DNA from: Flavisericum labens
GTDB lineage: Bacteria; Bacteroidota; Bacteroidia; Flavobacteriales; Flavobacteriaceae
Assembly: GCF_045446075.1 (NCBI RefSeq)
Contig: NZ_JBJJBQ010000004.1
Span: forward strand, 248,001-312,000
Length of the DNA stretch: 64,000 nt
Reading direction: 5' to 3'
A program made the position numbers and the translations under genes. This document shows positions 37,215 through 45,011 of the stretch, piece after piece. Under the pieces are notes generated by a model. That model saw only the letters and a list, made by a program, of their open reading frames with translations, was not told the DNA's origin and did no database searches. Positions within the stretch are counted from its first letter, which is position 1, and the number at the start of each line of letters is the position of its first letter.

Positions 37215-39296
37215 TTAATTAATTATTCCTAAATGATGGCAAGCAGAAATGTATTGCGCTGCCGACCAAGCCTGATATGCTTTTCCCATAGCCTTACCAG
37301 TAGTACCATGTGCCCACTCGGTAAATTCCCATTCTTCTGTTAATCCTTCTTTATTGATTAATGCCAATTTATGAAGCTCTGAAACGGCCACATCCTTTAG
37401 ACCTAATTTGTTAATAAATTTAACCCAGAACCCTCCAACAAATGGCCAAATACCTCCATTATGGTAATGGTTTGGCAGGTTTAACAAATTAACGGTATAA
37501 TATGGTCTCCAATCAGGATCACCCGGCGTCACTACTGGATACACATTTGAGACTGGGAATGGATCATTTACGCCCACACCCAACATAAATTTAAATGTTT
37601 GATGCGCTTTTTCGGCATCTACCGTACCGTGTAAAAAGGCCAGTACATTTCCAAAAACATCACAACGCCAGCTAAAATCAAATGGCGTCGTTTGAGCAAT
37701 TAAATATGAAGTATCTCCAAGTGTAAATTGACGTTCGGCAAAAGAAACCGATTGAAACAGCTTCTGCTGAGTGGACGGCCAAAAATTTTGTAAAATTTCT
37801 TTTTTAATAACTTGAGACCATCTAATATACTCACCAGCTTCTTCATACTGCCCCAACATTTCCAGCATACGCCCAAAACACACGTTGGCGCGGTACCACA
37901 GAATCTCGTCATATAGTATGTTGTAGCTTCCACCGAATAGATCCGTCCAATCACCAGCTTCAGGTATTTCCAATAGGGCATCATTATTACTATCGTGCGC
38001 TCCTAACCAACGCATAGTTTCCTTTATGTCGGAAATATATTTACGAAGGAATTTCATATCCTTTGTAACATTTACATACTCATAAAACGCAATTACCACC
38101 CATATACCACTATCTATGGAACAAATACCGCCAACTCCAGAATAATCAGGTACGTTATCTTTAATTCGAACATTGGAAGGAATTTGCCCATTTCGCGAAA
38201 TATGCTCAAAAAGCGTAATTAATGTTTGTCTTTGACATTCATGAATCTCTTTATCACGAATAAGCGGAAGCGAACCAATAACGGTAATAGCTCCATCGCG
38301 CGCCCAAACACTATGGTAGTTTTCATCTGTACCGCTTGGTACATTATCTTTAATCGAACATGCCGAAAATCCCAACGGCGTAATGTTCTTTTTTAAAGCT
38401 TCGATAGCCTTTGTATAACCCTCTCGTATTAGGGCTAATTTTTCATCTTCATCCTCAAGTGCAATATTGCTTAACTCCTGTTTGATTATAAAATCTTCGG
38501 AATGGTCTTTCTCCATGGCGGCAAGAGCATCTTTTGAAAGAACTTCGTAATACACCAAACCTTCAATCACACCATTACTATATTCCCCTTCTGCATGGTA
38601 TATTTGCCTGTATTTTGTAAATTTATAAAGCTCCTCATGAGCATTGGCAACCACTATTCCTTTAATATCTTGGAGATTGAACATAGCAGAATCGTTTCCG
38701 CTATCACCAGCCACCAGCACCTCACTGGTTTTTATATTTAATTTAGTAAGTAGCCATTGTAACGCATTACCTTTATTGGCATATTTTGGTAAAATATCCA
38801 AAAACTTTTCACCAGAATAAACAACATTAATGTGCATATTAGCATTTGCAAAATCCTGCTCTATCCCATCAATATGATCTGATGTAGCATCATAAAAAAA
38901 GTAACTTCTTTTATAGGAATGCTGAAAGCGAGAAGGTTGCTCACTAATTGGATGGTTTATATTTTGAATAATGTCCTCAACTGCCCCTATATCCCAGCCG
39001 TCATCAAGAACATCATTAAATTCCTTCACAACACATTGCTTAGGATAATCATAAATGTGCGTACCTACACCTGAAATAATGTAATCAGGTTCGGGTAAGA
39101 TGCCTTTCTTTATTAGGTTTTTAACATCATCTATAAGACGGCCCGTATTAAAGGTGAGCAGCACATCTGTTTCGTCTTTATATTTATTCCATATTTTGGT
39201 GAAATTACCTTTTAGGGTGTGAAATTCAATTAATGTATTATCAATATCGAAAGACAAGAGTTTTACAGGACTCTTTTTTACAAAATCTTTATCCAT
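37215..39296 (-). CDS. Sugar phosphatase (HAD) fused to GH100-like hydrolase
   Basis: Two-domain enzyme of 693 residues. Residues about 10-260 are a HAD-IIB phosphatase of the sucrose-6-phosphate phosphatase type: LSFDIDNTLIEF (motif I), FNTGR (motif II), GNALQWLL with its Lys before it, and VAGDSGNDSAMF (motif IV). Residues about 285-690 are an (alpha/alpha)6-barrel of the glycogen-debranching/GH100 invertase group, with ENYHSVWARDGAITV, EIPEAGDWTDLFG and NHYHNGGIWPFVGGFW. Joining a phosphatase that releases the disaccharide to a hydrolase that may cleave it is unusual. The adjacent synthase gene supports a shared disaccharide. Confidence 0.82.
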   Translation of the reverse strand: MDKDFVKKSPVKLLSFDIDNTLIEFHTLKGNFTKIWNKYKDETDVLLTFNTGRLIDDVKNLIKKGILPEPDYIISGVGTHIYDYPKQCVVKEFNDVLDDGWDIGAVEDIIQNINHPISEQPSRFQHSYKRSYFFYDATSDHIDGIEQDFANANMHINVVYSGEKFLDILPKYANKGNALQWLLTKLNIKTSEVLVAGDSGNDSAMFNLQDIKGIVVANAHEELYKFTKYRQIYHAEGEYSNGVIEGLVYYEVLSKDALAAMEKDHSEDFIIKQELSNIALEDEDEKLALIREGYTKAIEALKKNITPLGFSACSIKDNVPSGTDENYHSVWARDGAITVIGSLPLIRDKEIHECQRQTLITLFEHISRNGQIPSNVRIKDNVPDYSGVGGICSIDSGIWVVIAFYEYVNVTKDMKFLRKYISDIKETMRWLGAHDSNNDALLEIPEAGDWTDLFGGSYNILYDEILWYRANVCFGRMLEMLGQYEEAGEYIRWSQVIKKEILQNFWPSTQQKLFQSVSFAERQFTLGDTSYLIAQTTPFDFSWRCDVFGNVLAFLHGTVDAEKAHQTFKFMLGVGVNDPFPVSNVYPVVTPGDPDWRPYYTVNLLNLPNHYHNGGIWPFVGGFWVKFINKLGLKDVAVSELHKLALINKEGLTEEWEFTEWAHGTTGKAMGKAYQAWSAAQYISACHHLGIIN

Positions 39297-39325
39297 ATAT
39301 TAAGAATCATCTTTTTACATTTTTT

Positions 39326-39338
39326 GACGATTTTCGTC
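39326..39338. promoter_or_regulatory. GACGA-TTT-TCGTC palindrome
   Basis: A perfect 5-bp inverted repeat with 3-bp spacer lies 30 bases upstream of the phosphatase-hydrolase start. It could be a regulator site for the disaccharide operon. There is no independent support. Confidence 0.25.
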
Positions 39339-39505
39339 CTAAAACCTTCAAAAAACTGCGTTTATTTGCTTAATATAATGAAAAAACAGGTTGAAACCTA
39401 CATTTTAGAGATTGGAGATTCTTTTTTATTAGAACTGAAAAATAATATGGATTTAAATGCACATTTGAAAATTTAAAGAAGCTAAAGTCTTAATCTGAAA
39501 ATGGA

Positions 39506-40966
39506 TTAAATGTCACTTATAAAGCTTCCATAGGGATCTTTAAATTGAATACCTTCTGAAAACCTATACTTGCTCAATAGTTTAAACTCGACCAAAGCCC
39601 AAAGCACAAATTCTTTAATAAAATAGCTATCTTTCTCAGCTACATTGGGTTGATATTCATTCAACAAAACTGTTAAAGGCGTAATAGAGCTCAATAAACT
39701 TTTGTATTCCTTATCCTTTAAATCGTCCATGAGCTCAAATCCTTCCTTAAGGTTGAAAAACCATGACACAACCTCGTCATACGGGCTTTCCCCATTTTGC
39801 TTTTGAAGCTTTTCAATTTTAGGGAATAAAATGGGGAATAAACTCTTAACGGCTTCACCTATCAAATTTTGAGCAACAACTGCGGCACCTTCCTGCTCGC
39901 CCTCATAAACCAATTCTACTTTACCTGTTATGGACGGAATAATACCAACAAAATCTGATAACCTTACTACTGTTTGTTCATCACCATTTTTAAGAGCGCG
40001 CCGTTCTGCCGTGCTTAACAGGTTTTCTAAAGCAGTAATGCTCAAACGTGCGCTTACGCCACTTTTGGCATCAATAAATTCACTTTTTCGAGCTTCAAAA
40101 ACAACCTGCTCCAACAAATCTCTTGCCAAATCGGGAACCGCTACAACAGATTTCTGACTCTCAACTAACCGTGCCTCTTGATTGGTAATTAATTTCGCTG
40201 TTTCAATATTTACCGGGTAGTGTGTTAATATTTGGGAACCTATTCTATCTTTTAAAGGTGTAACAATGCTTCCCCTGTTGGTATAATCTTCTGGATTTGC
40301 TGTAAACAAAAATTGTATATCGAGTGGTAATCGTAATTTAAACCCTCTAATTTGGATATCACCTTCCTGCAATATATTGAATAGGGCCACCTGAATACGG
40401 GCCTGCAAATCGGGCAGTTCATTAATTACAAATATGCTTCGGTTTGCTCTTGGAATCATGCCATAGTGAATCACTCTGTCGTCGGCATAACTTAATTTTA
40501 AATTGGCCGCTTTTATAGGATCCACGTCTCCTATAATATCTGCAACGGTAACATCGGGTGTGGCCAACTTTTCGGCGAACCTTTCGCTACGATGTAACCA
40601 CGCAATGGGTGTATCGTCACCTTTTTCTTTTAACAGCTCTTTTGCAAAGCGGGAAATGGGGTTAAAAGGATCATCATTAATTTCTGAGCCTTCCACATAA
40701 GGAATGTACTCGTCCAATAAATTCAACATTAAACGGGCCAATCGTGTTTTTGCTTGACCACGAAGTCCCAACAAGTTAATATTATGACGAGACAAAATAG
40801 CACGCTCTAATTCCGGAATCACAGTATGTTCGTAACCGTGCACACCTTCAAAAGTAGTTTCGTTGTTTTTTATTTTCTGAATTAAATTATCGCGTAATTC
40901 ATCTTTAATGGATTTACTTTCGTAACCAGATTTTTTTAATTCGCCCAAAGTTTTTATATGTTCCAT
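39506..40966 (-). CDS. MoxR/BchI-like AAA ATPase
   Basis: AAA+ ATPase of about 486 residues, related to the magnesium-chelatase BchI subunit and MoxR. The P-loop reads LGLRGQAKTRLAR with Ala where Gly is usual. The Walker B region is IFVINELPDL, and the sensor segment is LFTANPEDYTNRG. It pairs with the VWA-domain gene upstream, the usual AAA-VWA chaperone arrangement. I start at ATG 40966 (MEHIKTLGEL). The frame stays open for 49 more codons, but these are read through the palindromic repeat at 40970-41065 and are not protein sequence. Confidence 0.88.
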   Translation of the reverse strand: MEHIKTLGELKKSGYESKSIKDELRDNLIQKIKNNETTFEGVHGYEHTVIPELERAILSRHNINLLGLRGQAKTRLARLMLNLLDEYIPYVEGSEINDDPFNPISRFAKELLKEKGDDTPIAWLHRSERFAEKLATPDVTVADIIGDVDPIKAANLKLSYADDRVIHYGMIPRANRSIFVINELPDLQARIQVALFNILQEGDIQIRGFKLRLPLDIQFLFTANPEDYTNRGSIVTPLKDRIGSQILTHYPVNIETAKLITNQEARLVESQKSVVAVPDLARDLLEQVVFEARKSEFIDAKSGVSARLSITALENLLSTAERRALKNGDEQTVVRLSDFVGIIPSITGKVELVYEGEQEGAAVVAQNLIGEAVKSLFPILFPKIEKLQKQNGESPYDEVVSWFFNLKEGFELMDDLKDKEYKSLLSSITPLTVLLNEYQPNVAEKDSYFIKEFVLWALVEFKLLSKYRFSEGIQFKDPYGSFISDI

Positions 40967-40969
40967 AAG

Positions 40970-41065
40970 TCTCTCCCTAGCCCTCTCCAAAGGAGAGGAA
41001 ACTATTGCGGGTATATTTTTAATTTTTATATTTTTATCAACTCCCCTTTGGGGAGCCCAGGTGGG
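40970..41065. repeat. Paired CTCTCC/CTCCCC palindromic repeat element
   Basis: Two GC-rich palindromes, CCTCTCCAAAGGAGAGG (40982-40998) and CTCCCCTTTGGGGAG (41041-41055), with flanking CCTAGCCC and GGTGGGGCTCT, enclose an AT-rich core. The layout is that of a small mobile repeat common between flavobacterial genes. It fills the whole gap between the VWA and AAA genes and ends 3 bases before the AAA start codon. Confidence 0.75.
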
Positions 41066-41069
41066 GCTC

Positions 41070-42197
41070 TTATCCCCTAATTCTTTTTTTTCTATTGGTT
41101 TCGTAATCTTCAAAAATCATTTCTCCTAAACCTTTTAGGCCGGTGTAAAATGCTTTGCCTTGATTGGCATGAGCAAACTCCCTAACAAATTGCATTAAAT
41201 ATGGGTCTTTTGCAATCATAAATGTGGTTATAGGAATGTGCAATTTTCTGGCTTGTTGGGCCATCATATAACATTTGTTGGTAATCTTAGGGTTTAATCC
41301 AAAGCTATCCTTAAAATATTCGCCATTAGGCAACCTCAAGCAACTTGGTTTACCATCTGTTATCATGAAAATTTGTTTGTTGGTGTTCCGTTTTCTTCGG
41401 AGTAAATCCATAGCCAACTCCAACCCTGCTACTGTATTCGTGTGATAAGGCCCTACTTTTAAATAGGGCAAATCTTTTATTTCAATTTGCCAGGCATCAT
41501 TACCAAACACTAAAATATCTAAGGTGTCCTTTGGATATCGAGTGGTAATCAGTTCAGCTAATGCCATAGCTACTTTTTTGGCGGGAGTAATTCGGTCTTC
41601 ACCATAAAGAATCATACTGTGGCTAATATCAATCATCAAAACCGTACTCATTTGGGATTTATGAAGTGTTTCCTCAACCACCAAATCGCTTTCCGAAAGG
41701 GTAAAATCCGCAATACCGTGATTTATTTGTGCATTTTTCAAGCTTTCAGTCATGGATACTTTGTCCAGCGCATCACCAAATTGATAGTTTCTAAAATCTC
41801 CTGTATGCTCATCGCCTATTCCAGGACTTTTACTTCTATGGTTACCTTGACCGCTTCGCTTAATCTTACCAAATATTTGGTCTAAGGCCTGTTGACGAAT
41901 AGCGCGTTCTGTTTTAGCCGTAATCGCAAGGCCTCCACTGCCATCGGGATTAATTTCTTCGCGTAAATAACCTTTCTTTTTAAGGTCTTCAATAAAATCT
42001 TCAATGGTATATTCTGGAGTCGTTAAACTATATTCCTTGTCCAGTTCGCGCAACCAATCGATGGCTTCATCAAAATCACCAGAGGTGTGGGTAATCAATT
42101 CCTTGAAAATATCGAAAAGTTTGTCGAAAGGAGATTGATTTGGTGCCTTATAGCTTTTAAAAACAAATCCTTTTTTAAATGTATGTTTTTGTTCCAT
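41070..42197 (-). CDS. VWA domain-containing protein
   Basis: Protein of 375 residues with a C-terminal von Willebrand A domain (about 185-365). The metal site (MIDAS) is MIDISHSM (D-x-S-x-S), with a Thr in HTNTVAG and the Asp in ITDGKP. The N-terminal half is charged and helical. It resembles the BchD/CoxE-type partners of MoxR ATPases. The AAA gene follows after about 100 bases, filled by a repeat element. The client protein is unknown, and no metal-chelatase or photosynthesis gene is present nearby. Confidence 0.85.
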   Translation of the reverse strand: MEQKHTFKKGFVFKSYKAPNQSPFDKLFDIFKELITHTSGDFDEAIDWLRELDKEYSLTTPEYTIEDFIEDLKKKGYLREEINPDGSGGLAITAKTERAIRQQALDQIFGKIKRSGQGNHRSKSPGIGDEHTGDFRNYQFGDALDKVSMTESLKNAQINHGIADFTLSESDLVVEETLHKSQMSTVLMIDISHSMILYGEDRITPAKKVAMALAELITTRYPKDTLDILVFGNDAWQIEIKDLPYLKVGPYHTNTVAGLELAMDLLRRKRNTNKQIFMITDGKPSCLRLPNGEYFKDSFGLNPKITNKCYMMAQQARKLHIPITTFMIAKDPYLMQFVREFAHANQGKAFYTGLKGLGEMIFEDYETNRKKRIRG

Positions 42198-42240
42198 AGC
42201 TGTATAAAATTACTGTTTTTTTATACAACGTGGGAACAAA

Positions 42241-42263
42241 TGCCATTAGATTTATTTATGGCA
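42241..42263 (-). terminator. Weak hairpin after FNR-like gene
   Basis: TGCCAT and ATGGCA pair across an 11-nt loop about 23 bases past the stop of the FNR-like gene, with ATTTGTT following on the minus strand. The T-run is poor, so this is a weak terminator candidate. It also lies in the leader of the VWA gene. Confidence 0.35.
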
Positions 42264-42285
42264 CAAAAAGTTAGACATATAGGTA

Positions 42286-42963
42286 TTATTTAGCTCGCCT
42301 TAAACCTTCTAAATCTACAATTTTTATGTGCTTTCCTGTGGTAGAAATAAGTCCTTCTTTTTTAAATTGAGATAGTACGCGGATGGCAGATTCGGTTGCC
42401 GTTCCCACAATATTGGCATAATCTTCTCGAGAAAGTAATACACTTAATGTTTTATCTGGGTTAACGCCAAAGCTGTCGTGAATATAAATTAAGGTTTCTG
42501 CCAAACGCTGCCTAACCGATTTTTGAGCCATGTTTACTATAATATCATCCGACTCCTTAAGGTCTCTGGCCATTTCCTGCAAAACGTCAAAAGAAAATTT
42601 GGGATTGTTTTGAAGATCGTCAATAATTTCACTTTTAGGAATAAAACAAACTTCCATATCGATTAAGGCTACTGCTTGCAAATTTGAAGTTTCGCCAGAA
42701 ATAAGTGAACGCTGACCAAGCAAGTCGCCCTTGACTACCATTTTTACAATTTGGTCTTTTCCGTTTTCGCTTAACTTTGATAATTTACAAATACCATCTT
42801 TTACGCAATAAACGCCATTGACTACTTCGCCTTCTTCAAAAATAACCTCTCCCTTCTTTATGGTTTGCTGAGTTTTGCAACCCGAAATACGTACCAATTC
42901 TGCCTTGGTTAGTGATTTTAAAGCGTTAAACTGTTTTATTATACATTGCTCGCATTTTCCCAT
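42286..42963 (-). CDS. FNR-like Crp/Fnr-family regulator
   Basis: Transcription factor of 225 residues. A cyclic-nucleotide-binding-like domain (about 20-140) is followed by an HTH_Crp domain whose recognition helix reads TESAIRVLSQF. Near the N-terminus C4-x2-C7 aligns with Cys20 and Cys23 of E. coli FNR. C106 in MEVCFIP aligns with FNR Cys122. The third FNR cysteine (Cys29) is replaced by Asn13, but C29 of this protein could take its place. An oxygen-labile iron-sulfur cluster is therefore plausible but not proven. It lies 55 bases after a universal-stress gene that has an FNR-type promoter, and may be cotranscribed with it. Confidence 0.85.
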   Translation of the reverse strand: MGKCEQCIIKQFNALKSLTKAELVRISGCKTQQTIKKGEVIFEEGEVVNGVYCVKDGICKLSKLSENGKDQIVKMVVKGDLLGQRSLISGETSNLQAVALIDMEVCFIPKSEIIDDLQNNPKFSFDVLQEMARDLKESDDIIVNMAQKSVRQRLAETLIYIHDSFGVNPDKTLSVLLSREDYANIVGTATESAIRVLSQFKKEGLISTTGKHIKIVDLEGLRRAK

Positions 42964-43018
42964 ACCTGTGGTTTTTATTTAAAATAAATGCACTGAATAA
43001 AATTCACCAAAAGTTATT

Positions 43019-43858
43019 TTAATGCAAAACTAAAAAAGGGACGTCTTTATAATAACTAACTTTATTTACAGACGCTTGGAATAATATCCTTTGAAAATAG
43101 TTTAGATTTTTAGCTAACATAGCTATTAAATTAATTCCTTTTGAATCAACAAATTCCTGAACGGCGTTTTCTATGTGACTATTTGTTAAAAAATGAAAAC
43201 TGTGTTTTTGGTTGTTAAAAAAATCACCCAAAAACTCTTTGTTTTTTTGTTGGTCTTCGTTTAGGTTAACACCTCTTTTGTTAACCTGCAAAATGTTCAA
43301 TTCCCCTTTACTTTTATCAACAACATCTATTATAGGCTGTAAAATATCTGGGTGGTAAAAAATTGAAAAATCGGTAGGAAACGCTATTTCTTTTGGCTCA
43401 ATATACTTAGCGTTTTCTGGAACAACCAATGTTGTACACTTTACTTTTGTAATGACATTGCCCGCATTTGAGCCAATTGCAAACCCATTGACACCGGAGG
43501 CTCCTTTTGTTCCCATAACAATAAAATCAATTCTATTGAGTGCAACTTGTTCTCTAATAGAATCTACAAGGTTATTTTGGTCTGAAATTGTAAAGAACCT
43601 ATGGTTGGGGTTTTTAGGAAAACTACCCTTAATACGTTCTACCGTTTCTTTTAAAAAAACTTTTGAAGGTTTGGTTAGCATTTTTGAAGCGACACCATTG
43701 TTCTGCCCACATAAGTTTTGGGCTGTTTCTAAAGTACGAGCCGAATTAACGTGCAATAAATAGAAATTACATGGTGATTTTTCAAAAAAATGGAGGGCAT
43801 ATTCGATTGCATTCCAGGAGTTTTCTGAAAAATCTGTAGGTATCAAAATATTCTTCAT
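43019..43858 (-). CDS. Universal stress protein (tandem UspA domains)
   Basis: Cytoplasmic protein of about 279 residues with two UspA-type domains. The first has MKNILIPTDFSENS and VMGTKGASGVNGFAIGSNAGNVI, the ATP-binding G-x2-G-x9-G(S/N) loop. The second domain is more degenerate. The start is ATG 43858. The frame is open to 43894, but the -7 element of its own promoter (43880-43887) lies inside that extension, so the longer form cannot be made from it. Its FNR-type promoter links it to low-oxygen survival. Confidence 0.88.
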   Translation of the reverse strand: MKNILIPTDFSENSWNAIEYALHFFEKSPCNFYLLHVNSARTLETAQNLCGQNNGVASKMLTKPSKVFLKETVERIKGSFPKNPNHRFFTISDQNNLVDSIREQVALNRIDFIVMGTKGASGVNGFAIGSNAGNVITKVKCTTLVVPENAKYIEPKEIAFPTDFSIFYHPDILQPIIDVVDKSKGELNILQVNKRGVNLNEDQQKNKEFLGDFFNNQKHSFHFLTNSHIENAVQEFVDSKGINLIAMLAKNLNYFQRILFQASVNKVSYYKDVPFLVLH

Positions 43859-43879
43859 GCGCTTTTTCTTCTTATAAAA

Positions 43880-43922
43880 CAAAGGTAAAAGCATGCCATT
43901 TAATGAAATATGACCAAAATCA
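43880..43922 (-). promoter_or_regulatory. FNR-type promoter of universal stress gene
   Basis: The box TGACCAAAATCA (43911-43922) is followed on the minus strand, 24 bases beyond its end, by TACCTTTG (43887 to 43880), a perfect TAnnTTTG. The predicted transcript starts near 43873, about 15 bases before the ATG at 43858. This is the most divergent of the five boxes in the spacer but keeps TGAC and ATCA. Confidence 0.7.
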
Positions 43923-43945
43923 TAATTCTCCCAAACTTGAAAAAT

Positions 43946-45001
43946 TTAGCTTATTTCTTGAAGTTTGTTAATGTCTAATATTCTGATATTTCTACCTTCA
44001 ATTTCAATAAGGCCTGAATCCTTAAAGCGGGAAAGTGTCCTTATTAAACTTTCAATAGCAACCCCGGCAACACTTGCCAAATCGTTTCTGGAAATTCTGA
44101 TGGCCTCATCGGGTTTTCTATCCAGTTTTTCCGCAAACTTTAAGATGGTTGTAGCTGTTCTCCTTTTTACGGAGCTGTATGCCATTTCCAGCAATTGATC
44201 TTTAACATTTGTAATGTCTTCGGTTAATAACTGAATGAGTTCTAACGTAACATCATGATTGGTTTCAAGTACATTTTTAAGCTTACTTTTTGAAATAGCG
44301 ACCAATTTTGATTCTTCTACCGCTGCAGCCGTTTCTTGGTATGGTGTATTTTGGGTGAAGGATGTGTAACCAAATAAATCATCTTCCTTATAGAGAGCAG
44401 TTGTAAGGTCTTTTCCATTTTCATCTAATTTATGGCATTTTACCAATCCTTTAGATATCAAATAAATATAATTTGAGTTTTGACCTTCTTCGTAAATGAC
44501 ATCTCCTTTATTGTAGCTTATCTCATCGCCATTGTCATCAAAAAAATTTTTCAAATCGTTAAGCGTTCTAAGCTCTCCATCTGAAGGTTCAGTTACTACA
44601 ATTTTATCCTCCTCATTATTGTCCTTTAAGATGGCCGCTTTGGCTAAACGGCTTTCTATGGCGCTTATAAGTTCATCTTCCTCAAATGGCTTGGTAATGT
44701 AATCGTCCGCTCCTAAATCCATTCCTTTTCTAACATCCTTGCGCTCGGTTTTTGCGGATAAAAATATAAACGGAATATGTTTGGTACTATCATTTTTCGC
44801 TAATTCTCCCAAAACGCCATAACCGTCCAATTCGGGCATCATAATATCACAAACCACTATATCGGGTAAATTGGTTTTAGCAGACTCAACCCCCGCTTTA
44901 CCATTGGGTGCTGTTGTAACCGAATAATTAGCCAATTCCAGCAATTCTGCCGTATTCTCCCTTAAAATGACATCATCTTCTATCAATAATACTTTTTTCA
45001 T
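43946..45001 (-). CDS. Receiver-CRP fusion response regulator
   Basis: Regulator of 351 residues with an unusual architecture. A CheY-like receiver (1-120) has D9/D10 and phospho-acceptor Asp52 (VCDIMMP), with Lys in ITKPFEEDE. A cNMP-binding-like domain (about 150-265) follows. The HTH_Crp domain (about 285-345) has the recognition helix IESLIRTLSRF. This helix shares the E-S-x-I-R pattern with the FNR-like protein at 42286, so both may read the same sites. It follows the PAS histidine kinase by 10 bases, which makes the pair a two-component system ending in a Crp-type DNA-binding output. Confidence 0.9.
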   Translation of the reverse strand: MKKVLLIEDDVILRENTAELLELANYSVTTAPNGKAGVESAKTNLPDIVVCDIMMPELDGYGVLGELAKNDSTKHIPFIFLSAKTERKDVRKGMDLGADDYITKPFEEDELISAIESRLAKAAILKDNNEEDKIVVTEPSDGELRTLNDLKNFFDDNGDEISYNKGDVIYEEGQNSNYIYLISKGLVKCHKLDENGKDLTTALYKEDDLFGYTSFTQNTPYQETAAAVEESKLVAISKSKLKNVLETNHDVTLELIQLLTEDITNVKDQLLEMAYSSVKRRTATTILKFAEKLDRKPDEAIRISRNDLASVAGVAIESLIRTLSRFKDSGLIEIEGRNIRILDINKLQEIS

Positions 45002-45011
45002 GTGTCTATTT

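Noticed and set aside
39378..39476. Plus-strand ORF of 32 codons upstream of the phosphatase-hydrolase gene
   Set aside because: Reads as a plausible small peptide, but there is no supporting promoter or context and it runs against the operon.
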